A DNA stretch of 6,370 nucleotides from Anaerolineaceae bacterium (lineage in GTDB: Bacteria; Planctomycetota; Phycisphaerae; FEN-1346; JAACEH01). Of this stretch, positions 1-5,362 are shown piece after piece. The translations under genes were made by a program, and so were the position numbers. A model generated the notes under the pieces. That model saw only the letters and a list, made by a program, of their open reading frames with translations. It ran no database searches and had not been told where the DNA came from. The stretch's first letter is position 1. The number at the start of each line of letters is the position of its first letter. The stretch is taken from contig JAACEH010000110.1 in NCBI GenBank assembly GCA_011682595.1, forward strand, positions 1-6,370, given 5' to 3'.

Positions 1-122
1 AGGTACTTCCCGTACTTCTTGTGCTTGACCAGCATCGGCACGCAGACGGTGATGGACTTCGGGCCCTTGGCGCTCCGCACCACACCTTCCAGCAAATCAT
101 TGCGCTTGCGGACTTCACTCAT
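1..122 (-). CDS. rpsQ: 30S ribosomal protein S17, N-terminal part (runs off left edge)
   Basis: Only the first 40 codons are present. They read MSEVRKRNDLLEGVVRSAKG and continue through a KSITVCVPMLV strand to KHKKYGKY, which matches the S17 pattern of a short basic N-terminus, a G-x-V-V-x-S-x-K turn, a beta strand with T-V-x-V, and H-x-x-Y-G-K. S17 is a small OB-fold protein that binds 16S rRNA early in assembly of the 30S body. The usual family length is about 80-90 residues, so roughly half is missing at the window edge, not broken. The ATG start overlaps the rpmC stop as ATGA, and a full TAAGGAGG Shine-Dalgarno lies at 133-140 inside the end of rpmC, so the two genes are probably translationally coupled. 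Confidence 0.93.
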   Translation of the reverse strand, partial: MSEVRKRNDLLEGVVRSAKGPKSITVCVPMLVKHKKYGKY

Positions 123-346
123 TTGGTCTCGGCCTCCTTAGCCGCCTGTGCCTGGGCCTCGATTTCCCTTTGCCGCATGACGGTCTTGATGCGAGCCACG
201 TCGCGGCGAACCTTCTTCAACTCGCTGGTCGCCTCGATCTTCTCGGTCGCCCCCTGGGCCCGCATGTCGAAGAGCCGGCGTTCGAAGGCTTCCAACTCGA
301 TCAGCAACTGCTCGTCTGAATGCTCGCGAATCTCCCTGATCTTCAC
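119..346 (-). CDS. rpmC: 50S ribosomal protein L29
   Basis: 75 residues, a little longer than the common 60-70. The protein opens MKIREIREHSDEQLLIELEA and contains the family core RRLFDMRAQ near residues 23-31 and VRRDVARIKTV near 46-56, typical of the two-helix L29 hairpin. L29 binds 23S rRNA near the exit of the peptide tunnel. The last 15 residues are an Ala/Glu/Gln/Lys-rich tail that looks helical and is the source of the extra length. The start codon is GTG, supported by an AGGAG Shine-Dalgarno seven nucleotides upstream and by the conserved M-K-x-x-E-x-R opening. The spacer to the upstream rplP is 198 bp because of an inserted palindromic element, but the ribosome binding site of rpmC lies outside that element and is intact. 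Confidence 0.96.
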   Translation of the reverse strand: MKIREIREHSDEQLLIELEAFERRLFDMRAQGATEKIEATSELKKVRRDVARIKTVMRQREIEAQAQAAKEAETK

Positions 347-367
347 TGCTCTCTCCTGGGCTTGCTA

Positions 368-387
368 AGGGACTATTGCAATACCCC
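368..387 (+). repeat. Left terminal inverted repeat of the MITE-like element
   Basis: Sequence AGGGACTATTGCAATACCCC. It pairs with the right end at about 526-545, with the identical core TTGCAATA in both ends and a single-base length difference before the core. The adjoining TA at 366-367 is the putative target duplication. Confidence 0.75.
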
Positions 388-525
388 GACCTACTGCGGC
401 CGGCTGCAAAGTCCGGGGGCTGCGTTGTCGGCACAAAACGTCCTCGACGGGGCTCCTGGCCCCGCCTGCGGGCGTTTTGCGCCTGCCGCCTGACCCGCGA
501 ACTTTTCGCTCGGCCTCGCAACGCC

Positions 526-545
526 CGGGATATTGCAACAGCCCT
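526..545 (-). repeat. Right terminal inverted repeat of the MITE-like element
   Basis: Read on the minus strand this end is AGGGCTGTTGCAATATCCCG. It shares AGGG, CT and TTGCAATA with the left end. Its outermost base (545) serves as the third base of the rplP stop codon TAA, and the adjoining TA at 546-547 is the putative target duplication. Confidence 0.75.
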
Positions 546-964
546 TAAATGCCGTGACGACGCGTAAGGAACCGCGTCTTGATCGGCATCTTGTGACTGA
601 CGCGGGCCAGCGTCTCCTTGGCCATGTCTTCGCTGATGCCGGAGACTTCGTACAGCACCTGCCCCGGCTTGACGATGGCCACGTAATGGTCAGGCTCGCC
701 CTTGCCCTTGCCCATTCGCACCTCCAGCGGCTTCTTCGAGATCGGCTTGTGCGGAAAGATGCGAATCCACAACTTGCCCTCACGATGCATGTGGTGCGTG
801 GCCGCAACACGGCCGGCCTCTATCTGGTTGGCCTTGATCCAGCCCGCTTCGGTGGCCTGCAGGCCGTATTCGCCGAAGGCCACAAAGTTGCCCCGCGTGG
901 CGTTGCCACGAACACGTCCCCTCTGGCTCTTGCGGAACTTTATCCGCTTAGGCATCATGGCCAT
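545..964 (-). CDS. rplP: 50S ribosomal protein L16
   Basis: 139 residues, normal length for L16 (about 136-140). It opens MAMMPKRIKFRKSQRGRVRG and contains IFPHKPISKKP (69-79) and RMGKGKG (83-89), the basic loop that reaches toward the tRNA-binding region of the 50S subunit, followed by YEVSGI and a C-terminal MPIKTRF. L16 organises 23S rRNA near the A site and enters late in 50S assembly. Three ATG codons lie close together; I take the first because a GAGGAGGAG Shine-Dalgarno (972-980) sits seven nucleotides before it. The gene overlaps the end of rpsC by 17 nt. Its TAA stop is split across an insertion boundary: TA is host target sequence and the last A is the first base of the adjacent palindromic element. 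Confidence 0.97.
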   Translation of the reverse strand: MAMMPKRIKFRKSQRGRVRGNATRGNFVAFGEYGLQATEAGWIKANQIEAGRVAATHHMHREGKLWIRIFPHKPISKKPLEVRMGKGKGEPDHYVAIVKPGQVLYEVSGISEDMAKETLARVSHKMPIKTRFLTRRHGI

Positions 965-1601
965 CGGCCGTCTCCTCCTCGTACTGGCCCTTGTAAATCC
1001 AGACCTTGATGCCGATGGTCCCGTAGGTCGTGCGGGCCTCGGTGAATCCGTAGTCGATGTTGCTCTGCAAAGTCTGCAGCGGAATCGACCCTTTGATCTG
1101 CTTTTCCCGGCGGCTCATTTCGGCGCCGCCCAGGCGGCCGGCCAACTCGATCTTTACGCCCAGGGCGCCGTTCTGCATGACGCTTTCGATCCGCATCCGT
1201 ATCACGCGGCGGAAGGCCTGACGCTTCAGCAGCGAATCGGCGATGGCCTCGGCAACCAGTTGCCCGCTGGAGTCGGGGTTCTTGATCTCCTGAATCGAAA
1301 CCACCACGCGGCGGCCGGTCAGGTCCTCGATCTGCTCGCGAAGCTTGTCGACCTCGGCCCCTTTGCGGCCGATGATCAGCCCCGGCCGCGCCGCGTGCAG
1401 AATTACCTTGACCTCTTCGCGGGTCCGCTCGATCTCGATCTTCGGAATCCCGGCATAGCGATAGTTGGTCTTGATGAAGGTGCGGATCCGGTTGTCCTCG
1501 ATCAACAGCTCGGGGTAGAGCTTCTTGCTGGCGTACCAGCGGCTCCGCCAGTCCTCGACAATCCCGACCCGGAACCCAATTGGATTAACTTTCTGACCCA
1601 T
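948..1601 (-). CDS. rpsC: 30S ribosomal protein S3
   Basis: 217 residues, within the usual 205-240. It opens MGQKVNPIGFRVGI, the invariant S3 N-terminus. The KH domain is visible with its GXXG loop as GRKG at residues 78-81, inside ARPGLIIGRKG. The C-terminal domain contains LAGRLGGAEMSR and a terminal YGTIGIKVWIYKG segment. S3 sits at the mRNA entry channel of the 30S head, where basic residues of the C-terminal domain contact mRNA. The start lies 12 nt after the rplV stop, with an AGGA Shine-Dalgarno overlapping that stop. The 3' end overlaps rplP by 17 nt, so the two are probably translated in a coupled way. Confidence 0.98.
   Translation of the reverse strand: MGQKVNPIGFRVGIVEDWRSRWYASKKLYPELLIEDNRIRTFIKTNYRYAGIPKIEIERTREEVKVILHAARPGLIIGRKGAEVDKLREQIEDLTGRRVVVSIQEIKNPDSSGQLVAEAIADSLLKRQAFRRVIRMRIESVMQNGALGVKIELAGRLGGAEMSRREKQIKGSIPLQTLQSNIDYGFTEARTTYGTIGIKVWIYKGQYEEETADGHDA
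972..980 (-). promoter_or_regulatory. Shine-Dalgarno site of rplP
   Basis: GAGGAGGAG on the minus strand, inside the end of rpsC, with seven nucleotides to the ATG at 964. It favours the first of three candidate ATGs (964, 958, 955). Confidence 0.75.
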
Positions 1602-1613
1602 ATCTTCGGCTTC

Positions 1614-1952
1614 CTAGATGTTCCCGGCTTCGTCCAGGGAAACGATAATGTGACAGGTCCGATGACGAAGAACGTCCGTCCGGCCGCGCCCACGCATCCA
1701 GATCCGCTTGGTCGTCGGCCCCTCATCCACCCGGGCTTCGGCCACCACCAACTCGTCCAGATCCGCTTCCTGCTCGTCGGCATTAGACAGCGCCGAGCGA
1801 ACCACCAGCCGCGTCAGATAGGCCGCCCGCTGAGGCTGAAACTGTAACACGTCCAGCGCTTCCTGCACCGGCAGGCCGCGGATCATGTCGATCGCCAACC
1901 GGGCCTTCCGCGCCGAAATGGGAGCAAATCTGTGTTTGGCTAAGTACGGCAT
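1614..1952 (-). CDS. rplV: 50S ribosomal protein L22
   Basis: 112 residues, the usual L22 length. The N-terminus MPYLAKHRFAPISARKARLA carries the family S-x-x-K-x-R motif, followed by DMIRGLPVQEALDVL. The long beta-hairpin that lines the peptide exit tunnel with L4 is residues about 78-104, with KRIWMRGRGRTDVLRHRTCH. Length is kept relative to the common KRxxPRAxGRAxxIxKRTSH form, but the loop is more divergent than average, with Trp and Met after KRI and Cys for Ser near its end. The ATG has GGAG seven nucleotides upstream. It is spaced 61 nt from rpsS and 12 nt from rpsC. Confidence 0.97.
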   Translation of the reverse strand: MPYLAKHRFAPISARKARLAIDMIRGLPVQEALDVLQFQPQRAAYLTRLVVRSALSNADEQEADLDELVVAEARVDEGPTTKRIWMRGRGRTDVLRHRTCHIIVSLDEAGNI

Positions 1953-2013
1953 CTTTCTCTACTCCGCTCTGACTCACGGACACGCCCCATGCCGGCGGCG
2001 CTTCCGCAACATG

Positions 2014-2280
2014 TTATCTCCTCGAGCCCCCATGACCCCGGAAGGTCCGCGTCGGAGAAAATTCCCCGAGCTTGTGTCCGACCATGTCTTCGGTCACATA
2101 AACCTTGTGAAATATCTTCCCGTTGTGGACCTCGAACGTATGCCCGATGAACTCCGGAGCAATGTCCGAACGACGAGCCCAGGTGCGGATCGGCGTCTTG
2201 GCGCCGGAGTCGTTCATCCGCTCAACACGAGCCAGAAGCTTGGGGTCAACAAACGGGCCTTTTTTAATCGAACGTCCCAT
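2014..2280 (-). CDS. rpsS: 30S ribosomal protein S19
   Basis: 88 residues from the chosen start, [16 protein letters not shown], which is the conserved S19 opening. The frame is open for 20 more codons upstream, to 2340, but that extension matches nothing in the family and runs into repetitive spacer, so I place the start at 2280, where GAGGA (2287-2291) lies six nucleotides before the ATG. The protein contains [21 protein letters not shown] and the C-terminal [18 protein letters not shown] motif. S19 forms a pair with S13 in the 30S head and contacts helices of 16S rRNA near the inter-subunit bridges. The upstream spacer to rplB is 81 bp. Confidence 0.97.
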   Translation of the reverse strand: MGRSIKKGPFVDPKLLARVERMNDSGAKTPIRTWARRSDIAPEFIGHTFEVHNGKIFHKVYVTEDMVGHKLGEFSPTRTFRGHGGSRR

Positions 2281-2286
2281 AGCGTT

Positions 2287-2291
2287 TCCTC
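2287..2291 (-). promoter_or_regulatory. Shine-Dalgarno site of rpsS
   Basis: GAGGA on the minus strand, six nucleotides before the ATG at 2280. It decides between this start and a longer open frame reaching 2340. Confidence 0.8.
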
Positions 2292-2326
2292 GCCCGGCGG
2301 CATTTTTCCCCAGGCCGCCAACAGGC

Positions 2327-2370
2327 TGACTGATTGACAAACCGACAAACCGACTAACTGATCAACCGAT
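2327..2370. repeat. Degenerate tetranucleotide repeat at the rplB/rpsS junction
   Basis: On the plus strand the 44 bp divide cleanly into eleven 4-mers: TGAC TGAT TGAC AAAC CGAC AAAC CGAC TAAC TGAT CAAC CGAT. Every unit fits N-R-A-Y, and one 8-bp unit (AAACCGAC) occurs twice in tandem. The repeat starts in the spacer and runs through the rplB stop codon into its last two sense codons. No function is evident. It is more regular than chance for a GC-rich genome and is locally AT-rich compared with the genes around it. Confidence 0.7.
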
Positions 2371-3216
2371 TTTCAGTTGACCGTACCGGCGACTGCGACG
2401 CCGGCGGATAATGTTGCCATTGGTCGGATTGCGACGCTTACGCGTGCGGCCGCCCTTGGATGGCTTACCGGTCGGCGAGCAGGGATGCCGGCCGCCGCCG
2501 CTGCGCCCTTCGCCGCCGCCCATCGGATGGTCCACCGGGTTCTGCGACGTGCCGCGGTTATGCGGCTTGCGGCCCTTGTGGCGAGTCCGCCCCGCCTTGC
2601 CCCAGCGAATGTTCTGGTAATCGCTGTTGCCGACCTTGCCGATTGTCGCCCGGCAGTTGATGTTCACCCGACGCATCTCGCCGGAGGGCATAATCAGCAC
2701 CGCCGTCTTAGTTTCCTTGGCCGCCAGCCGGGCCGAACCGCCGGCGCTGCGAACCAATTGGCCGCCACGGCCGACGTGCATCTCGATGTTGTGAACGTCC
2801 ATGCCCTGGGGAATATTCTTCAGGATCATCGAGTTGCCCGGCTTCGGCTCGACGTGGTCGCCGCTGACAAGCACCTGGCCGACCTTAATGCCTTCCGGAC
2901 ACAGGATGTACCGCTTCTCACCGTCGAGATAGTGCAACAAGGCCACGCGGCAGTTGCGATTCGGATCGTATTCAATGGCCGCCACCTTGGCCGGAACCTC
3001 CAGCTTGTCGCGCTTGAAATCGACTTGGCGATAAAGCTTCCTGGCCCCGCCACCGCGGAAACGGCTGGTGGTGATGCCCTTGTGGTTGCGACCGCCGTAC
3101 TTCTTGATCCGCCGGCGCAACTTCTTTTGCGGGCTCTTCCGAGTAATGTCGGAGAAGTCCTGCACGCTGCTGCCTCGCCGGGCGGCACTGGTCGGTTTAT
3201 AAATTCTTACTGGCAT
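2362..3216 (-). CDS. rplB: 50S ribosomal protein L2
   Basis: 284 residues, slightly above the common 273-280. The N-terminal part has MPVRIYKPTSAARRG and GGRNHKGITTSRFRGGG (41-57); the OB-fold and SH3-like parts follow, with IEYDPNRNCRVALLHY (81-96). The highly conserved loop NPVDHPMGGGEGR is at 226-238, with the His near the peptidyl transferase centre at 230. L2 binds 23S rRNA and is needed for subunit association. The basic tail RRRRSRRYG is normal; the terminal QLKIG falls partly in a tandem repeat that also covers the stop codon. GAGGA lies eight nucleotides before the ATG, and the spacer from rplW is 28 nt. Confidence 0.98.
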   Translation of the reverse strand: MPVRIYKPTSAARRGSSVQDFSDITRKSPQKKLRRRIKKYGGRNHKGITTSRFRGGGARKLYRQVDFKRDKLEVPAKVAAIEYDPNRNCRVALLHYLDGEKRYILCPEGIKVGQVLVSGDHVEPKPGNSMILKNIPQGMDVHNIEMHVGRGGQLVRSAGGSARLAAKETKTAVLIMPSGEMRRVNINCRATIGKVGNSDYQNIRWGKAGRTRHKGRKPHNRGTSQNPVDHPMGGGEGRSGGGRHPCSPTGKPSKGGRTRKRRNPTNGNIIRRRRSRRYGQLKIG

Positions 3217-3244
3217 CGTATCCGTCCTCTGCTGGGCCTGCTTG

Positions 3245-3523
3245 CTAGAACAGGTCTATGCGGTCCTCTTCGTGCAGCGTCACCACGGCCTTCTTTCGCA
3301 TCTTGGTGCGACCGGTCTTGAAACGGTAGCGACGCACCTTGCCTCGCTGATTCATGGTCCGCACATCGACCACGCGAACGCCGTAGATCGCCTTGACCGC
3401 TTCGGCCACCTGGAGCTTGTTGGCACTGGGGTTCACCTCGAAAAGGTACTGGTTCAGCCCCTCGTTCAGGATCGTCCCCTTCTCGGTGATCAGCGGCCGG
3501 ATTATCGTCTTGTACGGATCCAT
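3245..3523 (-). CDS. rplW: 50S ribosomal protein L23
   Basis: 92 residues from ATG at 3523: MDPYKTIIRPLITEKG, the family opening with the I-x-x-P-x-x-T-E-K motif. A GTG two codons upstream (3529) would overlap the rplD stop, but AGGAG (3533-3537) is only three nucleotides from it and nine from the ATG, so the ATG is preferred. The middle has FEVNPSANKLQVAEAVKAIYGV, followed by VRRYRFKTGRTKMRKKAVVTL. L23 lies at the tunnel exit, binds domain III of 23S rRNA and is the docking site for trigger factor and SRP. The start is 2 nt from the rplD stop, suggesting coupling. Confidence 0.96.
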   Translation of the reverse strand: MDPYKTIIRPLITEKGTILNEGLNQYLFEVNPSANKLQVAEAVKAIYGVRVVDVRTMNQRGKVRRYRFKTGRTKMRKKAVVTLHEEDRIDLF

Positions 3524-3525
3524 CG

Positions 3526-4152
3526 TCACTTGCTCCTGGCTGAGACCAGACGAGAAAAGGCTTCACGAGTGAAGACCAGGCGCCTGGGCCAGATAACTTC
3601 CCACACATTCAGGTCCGACACCGGACTGACACGCAAACGAGCAACATTCCTCGCACTTTTCCAGACGTTCTCGTCCGGCTCGGCAATCGACAACAGGCAC
3701 GTGCCCTCGACCTTCAGGGCCTTCAGCAGGTCCACCACCCGGCGGGTCTTCGGTTCGTCAATCTCCAGCTTCGACAGCACCATGACCTCGCCGTCAAGCA
3801 TCTTGGCCAGCAGGGCCGAGTCCAGGGCGACGCGGCGGGCCTTCTTGGGCATCCCATGGCCGAAGCTCCGCACCCGTTTGGCGAAAGTAACTCCGCCACC
3901 GCGACGAAGGCCGGTGCGATTGGCCCCCATGCGGGCCCGTCCGGTGCCCTTCTGCCGGAACAGCTTGCGGGTCGACCCTCTGACCATGCCGCGACTCTTG
4001 GTGGCGGCGGTTCCCGGCCTCTGGTTGTTCTCGATACGCAGAATCGCCAGACGCAGCAGTTCCCTGCGAACCTTCGAACCGAACAGGGCCTCATCGACCT
4101 CGATCGGCTTCAAAGACTTGCCCGTTGCGTCGTAAACCGGTATTTCCAACAT
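3526..4152 (-). CDS. rplD: 50S ribosomal protein L4
   Basis: 208 residues, within the usual 200-210. It opens MLEIPVYDATGKSL. The extended loop that reaches into the exit tunnel carries RQKGTGRAR at 66-74 and RRGGGVTF at 83-90, the L4 signature. The globular part follows with DSALLAKMLDGEVMVLSKLE and the C-terminal region with ARNVARLRVSPVSDLNVWEV. L4 organises 23S rRNA in early 50S assembly. In gamma-proteobacteria it is also the autogenous repressor of the S10 operon; whether it does so here cannot be read from the sequence. GAGGA lies seven nucleotides before the ATG. It is 24 nt downstream of rplC. Confidence 0.97.
   Translation of the reverse strand: MLEIPVYDATGKSLKPIEVDEALFGSKVRRELLRLAILRIENNQRPGTAATKSRGMVRGSTRKLFRQKGTGRARMGANRTGLRRGGGVTFAKRVRSFGHGMPKKARRVALDSALLAKMLDGEVMVLSKLEIDEPKTRRVVDLLKALKVEGTCLLSIAEPDENVWKSARNVARLRVSPVSDLNVWEVIWPRRLVFTREAFSRLVSARSK
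3533..3537 (-). promoter_or_regulatory. Shine-Dalgarno site of rplW
   Basis: AGGAG on the minus strand, within the end of rplD. Nine nucleotides separate it from ATG 3523 but only three from the alternative GTG 3529. Confidence 0.7.
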
Positions 4153-4176
4153 CTCGACGTCCTCGTTCTCGGACTC

Positions 4177-4815
4177 TTACGACTTCACACTGCGGCGAAT
4201 CATCAGGTATCCGCCGTTGGGTCCCGGCACGCTGCCCTTGACGACCAGCAGGTTGCGGTCCGCGTCGATGCGCACGACCGCCAGCCGCTGCACCGTGCGA
4301 CGAACATGCCCCATGTGGCCGGCCATCTTCTTGCCCGGCAGGATGGCCTTGTCCGGCAGCGACCCGGAACCGATCGAGCCCCCACTGCGGTGCTTGCGCT
4401 CGGTGCCGTGACTGGCCAACAGGCCTTTGAAGCCCCAACGCTTCATCACGCCCTGGAAGCCTTTGCCCTTGCTGGTGCCGGTTACGTCGACCAGTGCGAC
4501 CCCCTCGAAGCAATCGACGGTAACCATCGCCCCGGCCTCGGGCTTCTCGCCGTCCCCGTTGGTCCGCACCTCTCGCACGAAGCGCATCGCCCGGGCTCCA
4601 GCCTTTTTGACGTGGCCGGCCTGCGGACGGCTTATTCGCGATTTCCTGGCCGGATCAAAGCCCATCTGAACGGCCTCGTAACCATCCGTCTCGGTTGTCC
4701 TGACCTGGAGAACCTGACAGGGACCGGCCTGAATAAGCGTGACGGGAATAATGCGACCTTCAGCATCGAAGATCTGGGTCATGCCCAGCTTCTTGCCGAG
4801 AATTGCAGGCGCCAT
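4177..4815 (-). CDS. rplC: 50S ribosomal protein L3
   Basis: 212 residues, normal for bacterial L3. It opens MAPAILGKKLGMTQIF, the family start, and contains VTGTSKGKGFQGVMKRW at 111-127, SHGT at 135-138 and GKKMAGHMG at 161-169, which form the extension that reaches the peptidyl transferase centre. L3 is one of the earliest proteins bound to 23S rRNA. The segment SIGSGSLPDKAILPGKKMAG lacks the glutamine-containing NQTPG sequence found in E. coli, as in many other phyla. GAGGA lies nine nucleotides before the ATG. The gene follows a 103-nt spacer with a strong hairpin. Confidence 0.98.
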   Translation of the reverse strand: MAPAILGKKLGMTQIFDAEGRIIPVTLIQAGPCQVLQVRTTETDGYEAVQMGFDPARKSRISRPQAGHVKKAGARAMRFVREVRTNGDGEKPEAGAMVTVDCFEGVALVDVTGTSKGKGFQGVMKRWGFKGLLASHGTERKHRSGGSIGSGSLPDKAILPGKKMAGHMGHVRRTVQRLAVVRIDADRNLLVVKGSVPGPNGGYLMIRRSVKS

Positions 4816-4835
4816 ATTCAGAGTTCCTCACTTAC

Positions 4836-4868
4836 GCGATCAGCGGGCCGTGGCACGGCCTTGATCGC
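4836..4868 (-). promoter_or_regulatory. Nested hairpin in the rpsJ-rplC spacer
   Basis: Outer arms GCGATCA (4836-4842) and TGATCGC (4862-4868) are a perfect 7-bp inverted repeat. They enclose GGCCGTGgCACGGCC (4846-4860), itself a perfect inverted repeat about one base. The structure ends 20 nt before the rplC ATG and 7 nt before its Shine-Dalgarno. There is no U-run after it, so it is not a typical intrinsic terminator. It could be an mRNA processing or stability site, or a control point for rplC. These roles are inference. Confidence 0.55.
4852..4866 (-). repeat. Partial copy of the rpsJ 3' end
   Basis: Plus-strand GGCACGG-CCTTGATC at 4852-4866 repeats GGCACGG-CTAGG-CCTTGATC at 4912-4931, which covers the last codons and stop of rpsJ. 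The only difference is a 5-bp gap at the stop codon. The copies are 60 bp apart, so this may be a short local duplication. The copy forms one side of the nested hairpin. Confidence 0.5.
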
Positions 4869-4918
4869 TCGCTAGGCTTCTACCCACCAGGGGTCCTTCG
4901 CTTCCGACGACGGCACGG

Positions 4919-5227
4919 CTAGGCCTTGATCTTGATATAGACCCCAGCGGGCATGTTCAACTTGTTCAGAGCATCAACCGTCTTTGCCGTTGGCTCCTCA
5001 ATGTCGATCAACCGCTTGTGCGTCCGAATCTCGAACTGCTCACGAGACTTCTTGTCGATGTGCGGACTACGCAACACCGTGTAACGTTCGATACGAGTCG
5101 GCAACGGAATCGGTCCCTTCACTCTGGCACCCGTCCGTTTGCTCGTCTCGACAATCTCCAACGCGCTCTGGTCCAGCACGCGGTGATCGTAGGCCTCCAT
5201 CCGAATGCGAATCCTGCCTTCTGACAT
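4919..5227 (-). CDS. rpsJ: 30S ribosomal protein S10
   Basis: 102 residues from ATG at 5227, the standard S10 length. It reads [20 protein letters not shown], then [19 protein letters not shown] (38-56), [14 protein letters not shown] (59-72) and ends with [13 protein letters not shown]10 belongs to the 30S head and also pairs with NusB in transcription antitermination. The frame is open 39 codons further upstream, to 5344, but that stretch is unlike S10 and would lie across the leader; I reject it. A GGGAG Shine-Dalgarno (5239-5243) is 11 nt before the chosen ATG, a long spacing. This is the first gene of the operon, behind the promoter at 5363-5390. Confidence 0.97.
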   Translation of the reverse strand: MSEGRIRIRMEAYDHRVLDQSALEIVETSKRTGARVKGPIPLPTRIERYTVLRSPHIDKKSREQFEIRTHKRLIDIEEPTAKTVDALNKLNMPAGVYIKIKA

Positions 5228-5228
5228 C

Positions 5229-5240
5229 AGTCGTGCGACT
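5229..5240 (-). promoter_or_regulatory. Small inverted repeat between rpsJ Shine-Dalgarno and start
   Basis: AGTCG-TG-CGACT. In RNA this could form a 4-bp stem with a GCAC loop that partly includes the GGGAG ribosome binding site. It would shorten the effective distance to the ATG or mask the site. It is short, and chance is possible. Confidence 0.3.
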
Positions 5241-5289
5241 CCCGTAAGGCCCTGTTGTCTATGCGCCGGCGGCCCGCTTCCCAGCCGTT

Positions 5290-5309
5290 TCCTGCTTATC
5301 TCAGCAGGA
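5290..5309 (-). promoter_or_regulatory. Leader hairpin upstream of rpsJ
   Basis: TCCTGCT (minus strand) and AGCAGGA form a perfect 7-bp stem around a GAGATA loop, in the middle of the predicted rpsJ 5' leader. It is a candidate element of operon control by a ribosomal protein, by analogy with the structured S10 leader of E. coli. There is no sequence similarity claim. Confidence 0.45.
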
Positions 5310-5362
5310 CCGATGCCTGCACCACGCGCCTGTACCATGTACAAAAAATTGACAGACCTGTT

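Larger units (their letters stand above)
368..545. mobile_element. MITE-like palindromic element inserted between rplP and rpmC
   Basis: The 178-bp segment has terminal inverted repeats: the left end reads AGGGACTATTGCAATACCC and the right end, on the other strand, AGGGCTGTTGCAATATCCC, matching at nearly all positions with one indel. Both ends are bordered by TA (366-367 and 546-547), as expected for a TA target duplication. The inside is also an imperfect palindrome: GCACAAAACG (431-440) faces CGTTTTGCGC (473-482), and the tip is GGGGC/GCCCC (449-453 and 459-463) around a 5-nt loop. It has no credible gene; the open frames across it are shadows. TA duplication and small size fit a non-autonomous element moved by an IS630/Tc1/mariner-type transposase. 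This is inference, since no transposase is in the window. It could instead be an older intergenic repeat family with a hairpin RNA role. Confidence 0.75.

Noticed and set aside
391..810. Minus-strand frame crossing the palindromic element and rplP in another frame
   Set aside because: It overlaps rplP out of frame and reads through the inverted-repeat element; such frames may be annotated as hypothetical proteins wherever the element occurs, but nothing supports translation.
702..1847. Long plus-strand open frame (381 codons) antisense to rplP, rpsC and rplV
   Set aside because: It lies over three well-supported ribosomal protein genes and its product has no recognisable domain; GC-rich codon structure on the other strand explains the open frame.
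1953..2013. rpsS-rplV spacer as a possible site of a small gene or structure
   Set aside because: Only 61 bp, with the rplV Shine-Dalgarno and no convincing hairpin or frame.
2281..2340. N-terminal extension of rpsS
   Set aside because: The extra 20 residues derive from the repeat and spacer, and a good Shine-Dalgarno precedes the internal conserved [10 protein letters not shown] start.
2377..3321. Plus-strand open frame of 314 codons antisense to rplB
   Set aside because: Shadow of rplB: composition is Ala/Arg/Leu-rich without motifs, with no independent ribosome binding site or promoter.
3856..4875. Plus-strand open frame of 339 codons antisense to rplD and rplC
   Set aside because: Shadow of two highly conserved genes and covers their junction and the spacer hairpin; no family recognised.
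5228..5344. N-terminal extension of rpsJ
   Set aside because: The 39 extra codons are unlike S10, start at TTG and cover the leader hairpin; the 102-residue form fits the family exactly.
5349..5354. Plus-strand TTGACA as a divergent promoter
   Set aside because: No -10 like sequence follows at 16-18 bp (GCGAAA region), and there is no plus-strand gene to transcribe; it is one arm of an inverted repeat with the minus-strand -35.
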